Part shown: positions 1-12,149 of the stretch, piece after piece
Layout of the letters: each line of letters opens with the position of its first letter
Numbering within the stretch: the first letter of the stretch is position 1
Assembly (NCBI GenBank): GCA_015847255.1
Contig: JADLZK010012339.1
Coordinates: forward strand, 62,001-126,000
Source: Hyparrhenia diplandra
Taxonomy: Eukaryota; Streptophyta; Magnoliopsida; Poales; Poaceae
DNA length: 64,000 nt
Reading direction: 5' to 3'
Made by a program: the position numbers and the translations under genes
Notes under the pieces: model-generated
What the model saw: the letters and a program-made list of their open reading frames with translations, nothing else
Databases searched by the model: none
Told to the model about the DNA's origin: nothing

Positions 1-2205
1 AGTGGACCATTAGAGGGTTTTTCTAAGAATCACATGTCATAGGCCTCAAAGTAGCACTTGTTTAGAGCGAAATCTTGGAATTCCATCGAATATCTACGTG
101 TCGACCTACGTGACCGAAACAAGAAGGGGAACGACATGAAAGGTACATAGGAAGTTACAGTGGATAGGTTAGATGATGGTAGGATCAATTACATTGCGTT
201 CCCCAACCGTTACTATATGTTTCTGGATGTGACATTGGGGACTGCCGGCGCTGATTTCGGCGTGAACTCAAAACAAAGAGAAGATTCCAATGCGGTTATC
301 GAATCGACCTAGACTCTTTCGCGGTTGTGGAATCAATTGCCTCACCCTAGATTACCTTAATTTGAGGAAGTGGACCATTAGAGAGTTTTTCTAAGAATCA
401 CTTGTCATAGGCCTCAAAGTACCACTTGTTTAGAGCGAAATCTTGAATTCCATCGAAACTCTCTATGTCGACCTACGCACCGAAACAAGAAGGGGAATGA
501 CACGAATGGTACATAGAAAGTTAGGGTGGATAGGTTAGATAATGGTAGGAGCAATTACATTGCGTTCCCCAACTGTTAATATATGTTTACGGATGTGACA
601 TTAGGGGATCGCCGGCGTTTGTTTTCAACGCGACCTCAAAACAAAAGAAGTTTCCAATCCGGCTATAGAATCGAGTTAGACTTTTCGCGATTGTGGAATC
701 AAATGCCACACCCTAGAGAACCTAAATTTGAACAAGTGGACCATTAGAGGGTTTTTCTAAGAATCACATGTCATAGGCCTCAAAGTAGCACTTGTTTAGA
801 GCGAAATCTTGGAATTCCATGGAAAATCTTCGTCGTCGACCTACGCATCAGAAACAAGAAGGGGAGCGACATGAAAGGTACATAGGAAGTTAGGGTGGAT
901 AGGTTAGATGATGGTAGGATCAACTACATTACGTTCCCCAACGGTTAATATATGTTTACGGATGTGACATTAGGGATTCTTTATTTGTTTTCAACGCGAC
1001 CTCAAAACAAAGAGAAGTTTCCAATCGGCTATAGAATCGAGCTAGACTTCTTAGCGGTTGTGGAATCAAATGCCTCACCCTAGATAACCTAAATTTGAGG
1101 AAGTGGACCATTAGAGAGTTATTCTAAGAATCACTTGTCATAGGCCTCAAAGTAGCACTTGTTTAGAGCGAAATCTTGGAATTCCATCGAAAATGCAGTG
1201 TGTCGACCTAAGTACCGAAACAATAAGGGAGCGACATGAAAGGTACATAGGAAGTTAGGGTAGATAGGATAGATGATGGTAGGATCAACTACATTACGTT
1301 CCCCAACCGTTAATACATGTTTACGGATGTGACATTTGGGATTGCTAGCGCTTTTTTTCAACGCGACCTCAAAACAAAGAGAAGTTTCCAATCGGCTATA
1401 GAATCGAGCAAGACTTCTTCGCGGTTGTGGAATCAAATGCCTCACCCTAGAGAACTTAACTTTTGAACAAGTGGACCATTAGAGGGTTTTTTTCTAAAAA
1501 TCACATGTCATAGGCCTCAAAGTAGCACTTGTTTAGAGCGAAATCTTGGAATTCCATCGAAAATCTCGTGGTCGACCTACGTACCTAAACAAGAAGGGAA
1601 CGACACGAAAGGTGCATAAAGAAGTTAGGGTGCATAGGTTAGATGATGGTAGGATCAATTACATTGCGTTTCCCCAACCGTTACTATATGTTTCTGGATT
1701 TGACATGGGGGACTGCTGGCGCTGATTTCAGCGCGAACTCAAAACAAAGAGAAGTTTCCAATGTGGCTATCGAATCAACCTAAACTTTATCGCGGTTGTG
1801 GGATCAAATGACTCACCCTAGATAACCTAAATTTGAGGAAGTGGACCAAAAGAGAGTTTTTCTAAGAATCACTTGTCATAGGCCTCAAAGTACCACTTGT
1901 TTAGAGCGAAATCTAGGAATTCCATCGAAAATCTACAGGTCGACCTACGTCTGGACATAAGAAGGGGAACGACACGAAAGGTACATAGAAAGTTAGGGTG
2001 GATAGGTTTGATGATGGTAGGATCAATTACATTACGTTACCCAACCGTTAAAATATGTTTCGGATGTGACATTAGGGACGGTAGTGCTGATTTCAACGCG
2101 AACTCAAAACAAAGAGAAGTTTCCAATGCGGCTATCGAATCGACCTAGACTTTTTCACGGTTGTGGAATCAAATGCCTCAACCTAGATAACCTAAATTTG
2201 AGGAA
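1..2205 (+). repeat. Satellite monomers M1-M6
   Basis: Monomer starts: 2, 370, 736, 1103, 1471, 1841. M1 carries the marker set 'gacatgaaagg', 'gagaagattcc', 'gactctttcgcgg' and 'aatcaattgcc', which recurs in M8, M14 and M29, and partly in M25 and M41. The second half of M5 (atgtggctatcgaatcaacc, atgactcaccc) and all of M6 (ggaccaaaagag, gacataagaagg, cgttacccaaccgttaaa) recur in M26b-M27, about 7.73 kb downstream. Confidence 0.85.
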
Positions 2206-4411
2206 GTGGACCATTAGAGTTTTTCTAAGAATGACTTGTCATAGGCCTCAAAGTAGCACTTGTTTAGAGCGAAATCTTGGAATTCCATCAAAAATCTCTG
2301 TGTCTACCTACGCATAGAAACAAGATGGGGAACGGCATGAAAGGTACATAGGAAGTTAGGGTGGATAGGTTAGATGATGGTAGGATCAATTACATTGCGT
2401 TCCCCAACCGTTAATATATGTTTTGGATGTGAGATTAGGGGATGGCTGGTATTTGTTTTCAACGCGACCTCAAAACAAAGAGAAGTTTCCAATCCGGCTA
2501 TAGAATCGAGCTAGACTTCTTCGCGGTTGTGGAATCAAATGCCACACCCTAGAGAACCTAAATTTGAACAAGTGGACCATTAGAGGGTTTTTCTAAGAAT
2601 CACATGTCATAGGCCTCAAAGTAGCACTTATTTAGAGCGAAATCTTGGAATTCAACGAAAATCTACGTGTCGACCTACGCATCAAACAAGAAGGGGAACG
2701 ACATGAAAGGTACATAGGAAGTTACGATTGGATAGGTTAGATGATGGTAGGATCAATTACATTGCGTTCCCCAACCGTTAATATATGTTTACGGATGTGA
2801 CATTGGGGAATCTTGGCGCTGATTTCAGCGCGAACTCGAAAAACAAAGAGAAGATTCCAATGCGGTTATCGAATCGACCTAGACTCTTTCGCGGTTGTGG
2901 AATCAATTGCCTCACCCTAGATAACCTTAATTTGAGGAAGTGGACCATTAGAGAGTTTTTCTAAGAATCACTTGTCATAGGCCTCAAAGTAGCACTTGTT
3001 TAGAGCGAAATCTTGGAATTCCATCGAAAATCTCTGTGTCGAGCCTACGTGCGAAACAAGAAAGGGAGCGACACGAAAGGTACATAGGAAGTTAGGGTGG
3101 ATAGGTTAGATGATGGTACGATCAATTACATTGCGTTCCCCAACCATTAATATATGTTTCGGATGTGACATTAGGGATTCTTTGGCGCTTTGATTTCAAC
3201 GCGAACTCAAAACAAAGAGAAGTTTCCAATGCGGCTATCGAATCGACCTAGACTTTTTCGCGGTTGTGGAATCAAATGCCTCACCCTAGATAACCTAAAT
3301 TTGAGGAAGTGGACCATTAGAGAGTTTTTCTAAGAATCACTTGTCATAGGCCTCAAAGTAGCACTTGTTTAGAGCGAAATCTTGGAATTCCATCGAAAAT
3401 CTACGTATTAGACCTACGCATCAAACAAGAAGGGAACGGCATGAAAGGTACATAGGAAGTTAGGGTGGATAGGTTAGATGATGGTAGGATCAATTACATT
3501 GCGTTCCCCAACCGTTAATATATGTTTTTGGATGTGAGATTAGGGACGGTGGCGATGTTTTCAACGCGACCTCAAAACAAAGAGAAGTTTCCAATCGGCT
3601 ATAGAATCGAGCTAGACTTCTTCGCGGTTGTGGAATCAAATGCCACACCCTAGAGAACTTAACTTTGAACAAGTGGACCATTAGAGGGTTTTTTCAAAAA
3701 ATCGCATGTCATAGGCCTCAAAGTAGCACTTGTTTAGAGCGAAATCTTGGAATTCCATCGAAAATCTACGTAATGTCGACCTACGTCTGCAGAAACAAGA
3801 AGGGGAGCGACACGAAAGGTACATAGGAAGTTAGGGTGGATAGGTTAGATGATGGTAGGATCAATTACATTGCGTTCCCCAACCGTTAATATATGTTTAC
3901 GGATGTGACATTGGGGGACTGCTAGCACTGATTTCCGCGCGAACTCAAAACAAAGAGAAGTTTCCAATGCGGCTATCGAATTGACCTAGACTTTTTCGCG
4001 GTTGTGGGATCAAATGTGTCACCCTAGATATTCAAAATTTGAGGAAGTGGACCATTAGAGAGTTTTTCTAAGAATCACTTGTCATAGGCCTCAAGCAGCA
4101 CTTGTTTAGAGCGAAATCTTGGAATTCCATCAAAAATCTGCGTGTCGACCTACGTGCGAGAAACAAGAAGGGAACGACACGAAAGGTACATAGAAAGTTA
4201 GGGTGGATTGGTTAGATGATGGTAGGATCAATTACATTGCGTTCCCCAACCGTTAATATATGTTTCGGATGTGAGATTAGGGACTGCTGGCGATGTTTTC
4301 AACGCGAACTCAAAACAAAGAGAAGTTTCCAATGCGGCTATCGAATCGACCTAGACTTTTTCACGGTTGTGGAATCAAATGCCTCAACCTAGATAACCTA
4401 AATTTGAGGAA
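2206..4411 (+). repeat. Six-monomer block, copy 1 (M7-M12)
   Basis: Monomer starts: 2206, 2572, 2940, 3309, 3673, 4047. Shared markers in order: M7 'agaatgacttgtc', 'tgtctaccta' and 'acaagatgggg'; M8 'cacttatttagag' with 'aatcaattgcc'; M9 'acaagaaaggg' and 'ggtacgatcaatt'; M10 'ggcatgaaagg' and 'gtgagattaggg'; M11 'caaaaaatcgcatg' and 'gatattcaaaatttg'; M12 'ccatcaaaaatc', 'gtggattgg' and 'gtgagattaggg'. The same order recurs at 4412-6625 and 9938-12149. M12 is a chimera: its first part matches M18, while its end (ttcacggttgtgg, tgcctcaacctag) matches M6. Confidence 0.8.
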
Positions 4412-6625
4412 GTGGACCATTAGAGAGTTTTTCTAAGAATGACTTGTCATAGGCCTCAAAGTAGCACTTGTTTAGAGCGAAATCTTGGAATTCCATCAAA
4501 AATCTACGTGTCTACCTACGTCATTAGAAACAAGATGGGGAACGGCATGAAAGGTACATAGGAAGTTAGGGTGGATAGGTTAGATGATGGTAGGATCAAT
4601 TACATTGCGTTCCCCAACCGTTGATATATGTTTGGATGTGAGATTAGGGACTGCACTTATTTGTTTTTCAACGCGACCTCAAAACAAAGAGAAGTTTCCA
4701 ATCTGGCTATAGAATCGAGCTAGACTTCTTCGCGGTTGTGGAATCAAATGCCACACCCTAGAGAACCTAAATTTGAACAAGTGGACCATTAGAGGGTTTT
4801 TCTAAGAATCACATGTCATAGGCCTCAAAGTAGCACTTATTTAGAGCGAAATCTTGGAATTCCATCGAAAATCTCTGTGTCGACCTACGTACCGAAACAA
4901 GAAGGGGAACGACATGAAAGGTACATAGGAAGTTACGGTGGATAGGTTAGATGATGGTAGGATCAATTACATTGCGTTCCCCAACCGTTAATATATGTTT
5001 TGGATGTGACATTGGGGATCTGGCCGCGCCTGATTTCATTTGCTTGAACTCAAAAAACAAAGAGAAGATTCCAATGCGGTTATCGAATCGACCTAGACTC
5101 TTTCGCGGTTGTGGAATCAATTGCCTCACCCTAGATAACCTTAATTTGAGGAAGTGGACCATTAGAGAGTTTTTCTAAGAATCACTTGTCATAGGCCTCA
5201 AAGTACCACTTGTTTAGAGCGAAATCTTGGAATTCCATCGAAAATCTCTATGTCGACCTACGTACCGAAACAAGAAAGGGAACGACACGAAAGGTACATA
5301 GGAAGTTAGGGTGGATAGGTTAGATGATGGTACGATCAATTACATTGCGTTCCCCAACCGTTAATATATGTTTCTGGATGTGACATTAGGGACTGCTGGC
5401 GCAGATTTCAACGCGAACTCAAAACAAAGAGAAGTTTCCAATGCGGCTATCGAATCGACCTAGACTTTTTCGTGGTTGTGGAATCAAATGCCTCACCCTA
5501 GATAACCTAAATTTGAGGAAGTGGACCATTAGAGAGTTTTTCTAAGAATCACTTGTCATAGGCCTCAAAGTAGCACTTGTTTAGAGCGAAATCTTGGAAT
5601 TCCATCGAAAATCTCTGTGTCGACCTACGTACCGAAACAAGAAGGGGAACGGCATGAAAGGTACATAGGAAGTTAGGGTGGATAGGTTAGATGATGGTAG
5701 GATCAATTACATTGCGTTCCCCAACCGTTAATATATGTTTTTGGATGTGAGATTAGGGACTGCTGGCGATGTTTTCAACGCGACCTCAAAACAAAGAGAA
5801 GTTTCCAATCTGGCTATAGAATCGAGCTAGACTTCTTCGCGGTTGTGGAATCAAATGCCACACCCTAGAGAACTTAACTTTGAACAAGTGGACCATTAGA
5901 GGGTTTTTTCCAAAAATCGCATGTCATAGGCCTCAAAGTAGCACTTGTTTAGAGCGAAATCTTGGAATTCCATCGAAAATCTCTGTGTCGACCTACGTAC
6001 CGAAACAAGAAGGGGAACGACACGAAAGGTACATAGGAAGTTAGGGTGGATAGGTTAGATGATGGTAGGATCAATTACATTGCGTTCCCCAACCGTTAAT
6101 ATATGTTTACGGATGTGACATTGGGGATCTAGCTTAGCGATTTCCGCGCGAACTCAAAACAAAGAGAAGTTTCCAATGCGGCTATCGAATCGACCTAGAC
6201 TTTTTCGCGGTTGTGGGATCAAATGTGTCACCCTAGATATTCAAAATTTGAGGAAGTGGACCATTAGAGAGTTTTTCTAAGAATCACTTGTCATAGGCCT
6301 CAAAGCAAAGCACTTGTTTAGAGCGAAATCTTGGAATTCCATCAAAAATCTCTGTAATTCGACCTACGTACGAAACAAGAAGGGGAACGACACGAAAGGT
6401 ACATAGAAAGTTAGGGTGGATTGGTTAGATGATGGTAGGATCAATTACATTGCGTTCCCCAACCGTTAATATATGTTTACGGATGTGAGATTAGGGACTG
6501 CTGGCGATGTTTTCAACGCGGCCTCAAAACAAAGAGAAGTTTCCAATCGGCTATAGAATCGAGCTAGACTTCTTCGCGGTTGTGGAATCAAATGCCACAC
6601 CCTAGAGAACTTAACTTTTGAACAA
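4412..6625 (+). repeat. Six-monomer block, copy 2 (M13-M18)
   Basis: Monomer starts: 4412, 4781, 5154, 5521, 5888, 6256. Each unit matches its counterpart in copy 1 at an offset of 2,206-2,215 bp, including rare markers such as 'acaagatgggg' (M13), 'cacttatttagag' and 'aatcaattgcc' (M14), and 'gatattcaaaatttg' (M17). Copy 2 directly follows copy 1, as expected from one unequal crossover out of register by six monomers. Confidence 0.8.
5521..5887 (+). repeat. Representative satellite monomer (M16)
   Basis: A clean 367-bp unit useful as a reference. Approximate landmarks, counted from the first g of gtggacc: 1-40 gtggaccattagag to cttgtc; 41-60 aggcctcaaagtagcacttg (StuI-type palindrome AGGCCT); 77-84 ggaattcc, an 8-bp perfect palindrome containing an EcoRI site; about 94-117 first variable spot with GTCGAC and TACGTA palindromes; 118-150 purine-rich acaagaagggg; 160-190 ggataggttagatgatgg; about 200-225 ttccccaaccgttaatatatg; about 228-262 second variable spot (actgctggcg and surroundings); 265-285 ctcaaaacaaagagaag; then the conserved cggttgtggaatcaaatg region to the end. 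The choice of unit start is arbitrary. Confidence 0.9.
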
Positions 6626-9600
6626 GTGGACCATTAGAGGTTTTTTCCAAAAATCGCATGTCATAGGCCTCAAAGTAGCACTTGTTTAGATCGAAATCTT
6701 GGAATTCCATCGAAAATCTACGTGTCGACCTACGCATGCCGAAACAAGAAGGGGAGCGACACGAAAGGTACATAGGAAGTTAGGGTGGATAGGTTAGATG
6801 ATGGTAGGATCAATTACATTGCGTTCCCCAACCGTTAATATATGTTTCTGGATGTGACATTGGGGACTGCTAGCACTGGATTTCGCGCGAACTCAAAACA
6901 AAGAGAAGTTTCCAATGCGGCTATCGAATCGACCTAGACTTTTTCGCGGTTGTGGGATCAAATGCGTCACCCTAGATATTCTAAATTTGAGGAAGTGGAC
7001 CATTAGAGAGTTTTTCTAAGAATCACTTGTCATAGGCCTCAAAGCAGCACTTGTTTAGAGCGAAATCTTAGAATTCCATCAAAAATCTCTGTGTCGACCT
7101 ACGTACAGAAACAAGAAGGGGAACGACACGAAAGGTACATAGAAAGTTAGGGTGGATTGATTAGATGATGGTAGGATCAATTACATTGCGTTCCCCAACC
7201 GTTAATATATGTTTCTGGATGTGAGATTAGGGACTGCTGGCGATGTTTTCAACGCGACCTCAAAACAAAGAGAAGTTTCCAATCTGGCTATAGAATCGAG
7301 CTAGACTTCTTCGCGGTTGTGGAATCAAATGCCACACCCTAGAGAACTTAACTTTGAACAAGTAGACCATTAGAGGGTTTTTTCCAAAAATCGCATGTCA
7401 TAGGCCTCAAAGTAGCACTTGTTTAGAGCGAAATCTTTGAATTCCATCAAAAATCTCTGTGTCGACCTACGTACCAAAACAAGAAGGGGAACGACACGAA
7501 AGGTACATAGGAAGTTAGGGTGGATAGGTTAGATGATGGTAGGATCAATTACATTGCGTTCCCCAACCGTTAATATATGTTTACGGATATGACATTGGGG
7601 ACTTGCTAGCACTTGATTTCAGCGCGAACTCAAAACAAAGAGAAGTTTCCAATGCGGGTATCGAATCGACCTAGACTTTTTGCGGTTGTGGGATCAAATG
7701 CGTCACCCTAGATATTCTAAATTTGAGGAAGTGGACCATTAGAGTTTTTCTAAGAATCACGTGTCATAGGCCTCAAAGCAAGCACTTGTTTAGAGCGAAA
7801 TCTTGGAATTCCATCGAAAATCTCTGTGTCGACCTACGTACGTAAAGAAACAAGGGGGGGAACGACACGAAAAGGTACATAGAAAGTTAGGGTGGATTGG
7901 TTAGATGATGGTAGGATCAATTACATTGCGTTCCCCAACCGTTAATATATATTTTTTCGGATGTGACATTGGGGAATTTGGCGCCGATTTCAGCGAGAAC
8001 TCAAAACAAAGAGAAGATTCCAATGCGGTTATCGAATCGAGCTAGACTTTTCACGGTTGTGGAATCAAATGTCGACCTAGAGAACCTAACTTTGAGCAAG
8101 TGGAACATTAGAGGTTTTTTCTAAAAGTCACATGTCATAGGCCTCAAAGTAGCACTTGTTTAGAGCGAAATCTTGGAATTCCATCGAAAATCTACGTGTC
8201 GACCTACGTCTTAGAAACAAGAAGGGGAACGAGACGAAAGGTACATAGGAAGTTAGGGTGGACAGGTTAGATGATGGTAGGATCAATTACATTGCGTTCC
8301 CCAACCGTTAATATATGTTTCGGATGTGACATTGGGGACTGCTAGCACCGATTTTCCAGCGAACTCAAAACAAAGAGAAGTTTTTCAATGCGGCTATCGA
8401 ATCGACCTAGACTTTTTCGCGGTTGTGGGATCAAATCGTCACCCTAGATATTCTAAATTTGAGGAAGTGGACCATTAGAGAGTTTTTCTAAGAATCACGT
8501 GTCATAGGCCTCAAGCGGCACTTGTTTAGAGCGAAATCTTGGAATTCCATCGAAAATCTACGTGTCGACCTACGTGCGAAAACAAGAAGGGGAACGACAC
8601 GAAAGGTACATAGAAAGTTAGGGTGGATTGGTTAGATGATGGTAGGATCAATTACATTGCGTTCCCCAACCGGTTAATATATGTTTACGGATGTGACATT
8701 GGGGATTTGTTGGCGCTGATTTGAGTGCGAACTCAAAACAAAAAGAAGATTCCAATGCGGCAATCGAATCGAGCTAGACTTTTCATGGTTGTGGAATCAA
8801 ATGTCAGACCCTAGAGAACCTAACTTTGAGCAAGTGGACCATTAGAGGGTTTTTCTAAAAGTCACATGTTATAGGCCTCAAAGTAGCACTTGTTTAGAGC
8901 GAAATCTTGGAATTCCATCGAAAATCTACGTAATGTCGACCTACGTGCCAAAACATTAAAGGGGAACGACATGAAAGGTACATAGGTAGTTAGGGTGGAT
9001 AGGTTAGATGATGGTAGGATCAATTACATTGCGTTCCCCAACCGTTAATATATGTTTCGGATGTGACATTGGGGATTTGGCGCCGATTTGCCTTGAACTC
9101 AAAACAAAAGAGAAGATTCCAATGCGGTTATCGAATCGACCTAGACTCTTTTCGCGGTTGTGGAATCAATTGCCTCACCCTAGATAACCTTAATTTGAGG
9201 AAGTGGACCATTAGAGAGTTTTCTAAGAATCACTGTCATAGGCCTCAAAGTTGCACTTGTTTAGAGAGAAATCTTGGAATTCCATCGAAAATCTCTATAA
9301 TCGACCGGCGCATCGAAACAAGAAAGGGAACGACACGAAAGGTACATAGGAAATTAGGGTGGATAGGTTAGATGATGGTAGGATCAATTACATTCGTTCC
9401 CCAACCGTTAATATATGTTTCTGGATTTGACATTGGGGGGATTTGGCGGTGCCGATTTCGATTTGAACTCAAAACAAAGAGAAGTTTCCAATGTGGCTAT
9501 CGAATCAACCTAAACTTTATCGCGGTTGTGGGATCAAATGACTCACCTAGATAACCTAAATTTGAGGAAGTGGACCAAAGAGAGTTTTCTAAGAATCACT

Positions 9601-9937
9601 TGTCATAGGCCTCAAAGTACCACTTGTTTAGAGCGAAATCTTGGAATTCCATCGAAAATCTCGTAATGTCGACCTACGTGCAGGACATAAGAAGGGGAAC
9701 GGCACGAAAGGTACATAGAAAGTTAGGGTGGATAGGTTTGATGATGGTAGGATCAATTACATTACGTTACCCAACCGTTAAAATATGTTTACGGATGTGA
9801 CATTAGGGACGGTGGCGCCGATTTCAACAGCGAACTCAAAACAAAGAGAAGTTTCCAATGCGGCTTATCGACCGACCTAGACTTTTTCACGGTTGTGGAA
9901 TCAAATGCCTCAACCTAGATAACCTAAATTTGAGAAA
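6626..9937 (+). repeat. Satellite monomers M19-M27, mostly two-monomer register
   Basis: Monomer starts: 6626, 6995, 7362, 7731, 8100, 8467, 8834, 9203, 9570. From M17 (5888) to M24 (ending 8833) two unit types alternate. The X type has ccaaaaatcgcatg or ctaaaagtcacatg, a 'gctagc' core and 'gatattctaaatttg'. The Y type has 'agagagtttttc', 'gtggattgg' and often 'gagattaggg'. M25 has 'catgttatagg' and 'taggtagttaggg'; the latter is shared with M41 at 14724. M26 is mixed: its start resembles M9/M15, its end M5. Confidence 0.8.
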
Positions 9938-12149
9938 GTGGACCATTAGAGAGTTTTTCTAAGAATGCCTTGTCATAGGCCTCAAAGTAGCACTTGTTTA
10001 GAGCGAAATCTTGGAATTCCATCAAAAATCTACAGTAATGTCTACCTACGTGCGAAACAAGATGATGGGAACGGCATAAAAAGGTACATAGGAAGTTAGG
10101 GTGGATAGGTTAGATGATGGTAGGATCAATTACATTCGTTCCCCAACCGTTAATATATGTTTTGGATGTGAGATTAGGGGCTATTTGTTTTCAACGCGAC
10201 CTCAAAACAAAGAGAAGTTTCCAATCGGCTATAGAATCGAGCTAGACTTCTTCGCGGTTGTGGAATCAAATGCCACACCCTAGAGAACCTAAATTTGAAC
10301 AAGTGGACCATTAGAGGGTTTTTCTAAGAATCACATGTCATAGGCCTCAAAGTAGCACTTATTTAGAGCGAAATCTTGGAATTCCATCGAAAATCTACGT
10401 ATGCGACCTACGTCTGCAGAAACAAGAAGGGGAAACGACATGAAAGGTACATAGGAATTCACGGTGGATAGGTTAGATGATGGTAGGATCAATTACATTG
10501 CGTTCCCCAACCGTTAATATATATGTTTTGGATGTGACATTGGGGATCTTTTGGCGCTGATTTCAGTATGAACTGAAACAAAGAGAAGATTCAATGCGGT
10601 TATCGAATCGACCTAGACTCTTTCGCGGTTGTGGAATCAATTGCCTCACCCTAGATAACCTTAATTTGAGGAAGTGGACCATTAGAGAGTTTTTCTAAGA
10701 ATCACTTGTCATAGGCCTCAAACTACCACTTGTTTAGAGCGAAATCTTGGAATTCCATCGAAAATCTCTATGTCGACCTACGTCTTAGAAACAAGAAAGG
10801 GAGCGACACGAAAGGTACATAGGAAGTTAGGGTGGATAGGTTAGATGATGGTACGATCAATTACATTGCGTTCCCCAACCGTTAATATATGTTTACGGAT
10901 GTGACATTAGGGATTTGCTGGGCTTGATTTCAACGCGAACTCAAAACAAAGAGAAGTTTCCAATGCGACTGTCGAGATCGACCTAGACTTTTTCGCGGTT
11001 GTGGAATCAAATGCCTCACCCTAGATAACCTAAATTTGAGGAAGTGGACCATTAGAGAGTTTTTCTAAGAATCACTTGTCATAGGCCTCAAAGTAGCACT
11101 TGTTTAGAGCGAAATCTTGGAATTCCATCGAAAATCTACGTAATGTCGACCTACGTGCAGAAACAAGAAGGGAGCGGCATGAAGGTACATAGGAAGTTAG
11201 GGTGGATAGGTTAGATGATGGTAGGATCAATTACATTGCGTTCCCCAACCGTTAATATATGTTTTTGGATGTGAGATTAGGGGACGGTGGCGATGTTTTC
11301 AATAGCGACCTCAAAACAAAGAGAAGTTTCCAATCGGCTATAGAATCGAGCTAGACTTCTTCGCGGTTGTGGAATCAAATGCCACACCCTAGAGAACTTA
11401 ACTTTGAACAAGTGGACCATTAGAGGGTTTTTCCAAAATCGCATGTCATAGGCCTCAAAGTAGCACTTGTTTAGAGCGAAATCTTGGAATTCCATCGAAA
11501 ATCTACGTGTGTCGACCTACGCATGCGAAACAAGAAGGGAACGACACGAAAGGTACATAGGAAGTTAGGGTGGATAGGTTAGATGATGGTAGGATCAATT
11601 ACATTGCGTTCCCCAACCGTTAATATATGTTTTACGGATGTGACATTGGGGATTGCTAGCACAACGATTTCATGCGAACTCAAAACAAGAGAAGTTTCCA
11701 ATGCGGCTATCGAATCGACCTAGACTTTTTCGCGGTTGTGGGATCAAATGCGTCACCCTAGATATTCTAAATTTGAGGAAGTGGACCATTAGAGAGTTTT
11801 TCTAAGAATCACTTGTCATAGGCCTCAAAGCAGCACTTGTTTAGAGCGAAATCTTGGAATTCCATCAAAAATCTGCAGTAATCGACCTACGTACGAAACA
11901 AGAAGGGGAACGACACGAAAGGTACATAGAAAGTTAGGGTGGATTGATTAGATGAAGGTAGGATCAATTACATTGCGTTCCCCAACCGTTAATATATGTT
12001 TACGGATGTGAGATTAGGGATTTGCGGGCGATGTTTTCAACGCGACCTCAAAACAAAGAGAAGTTTCCAATCCGGCTATAGAATCGAGCTAGACTTCTTC
12101 GCGGTTGTGGAATCAAATGCCACACCCTTGAGAACTTAACTTTGAACAA
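9938..12149 (+). repeat. Six-monomer block, copy 3 (M28-M33)
   Basis: Monomer starts: 9938, 10303, 10674, 11044, 11412, 11781. Markers follow copies 1 and 2 in order: 'acaagatgatggg' with 'tgtctaccta' (M28), 'cacttatttagag' and 'aatcaattgcc' (M29), 'acaagaaaggg' and 'ggtacgatcaatt' (M30), 'gtgagattagggg' (M31), 'ccaaaatcgcatg' (M32), 'ccatcaaaaatc' and 'ggattgatt' (M33). The offset from copy 1 is 7,731-7,739 bp. Homology to the left end extends upstream through M26b-M27 (matching M5b-M6). Confidence 0.78.
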
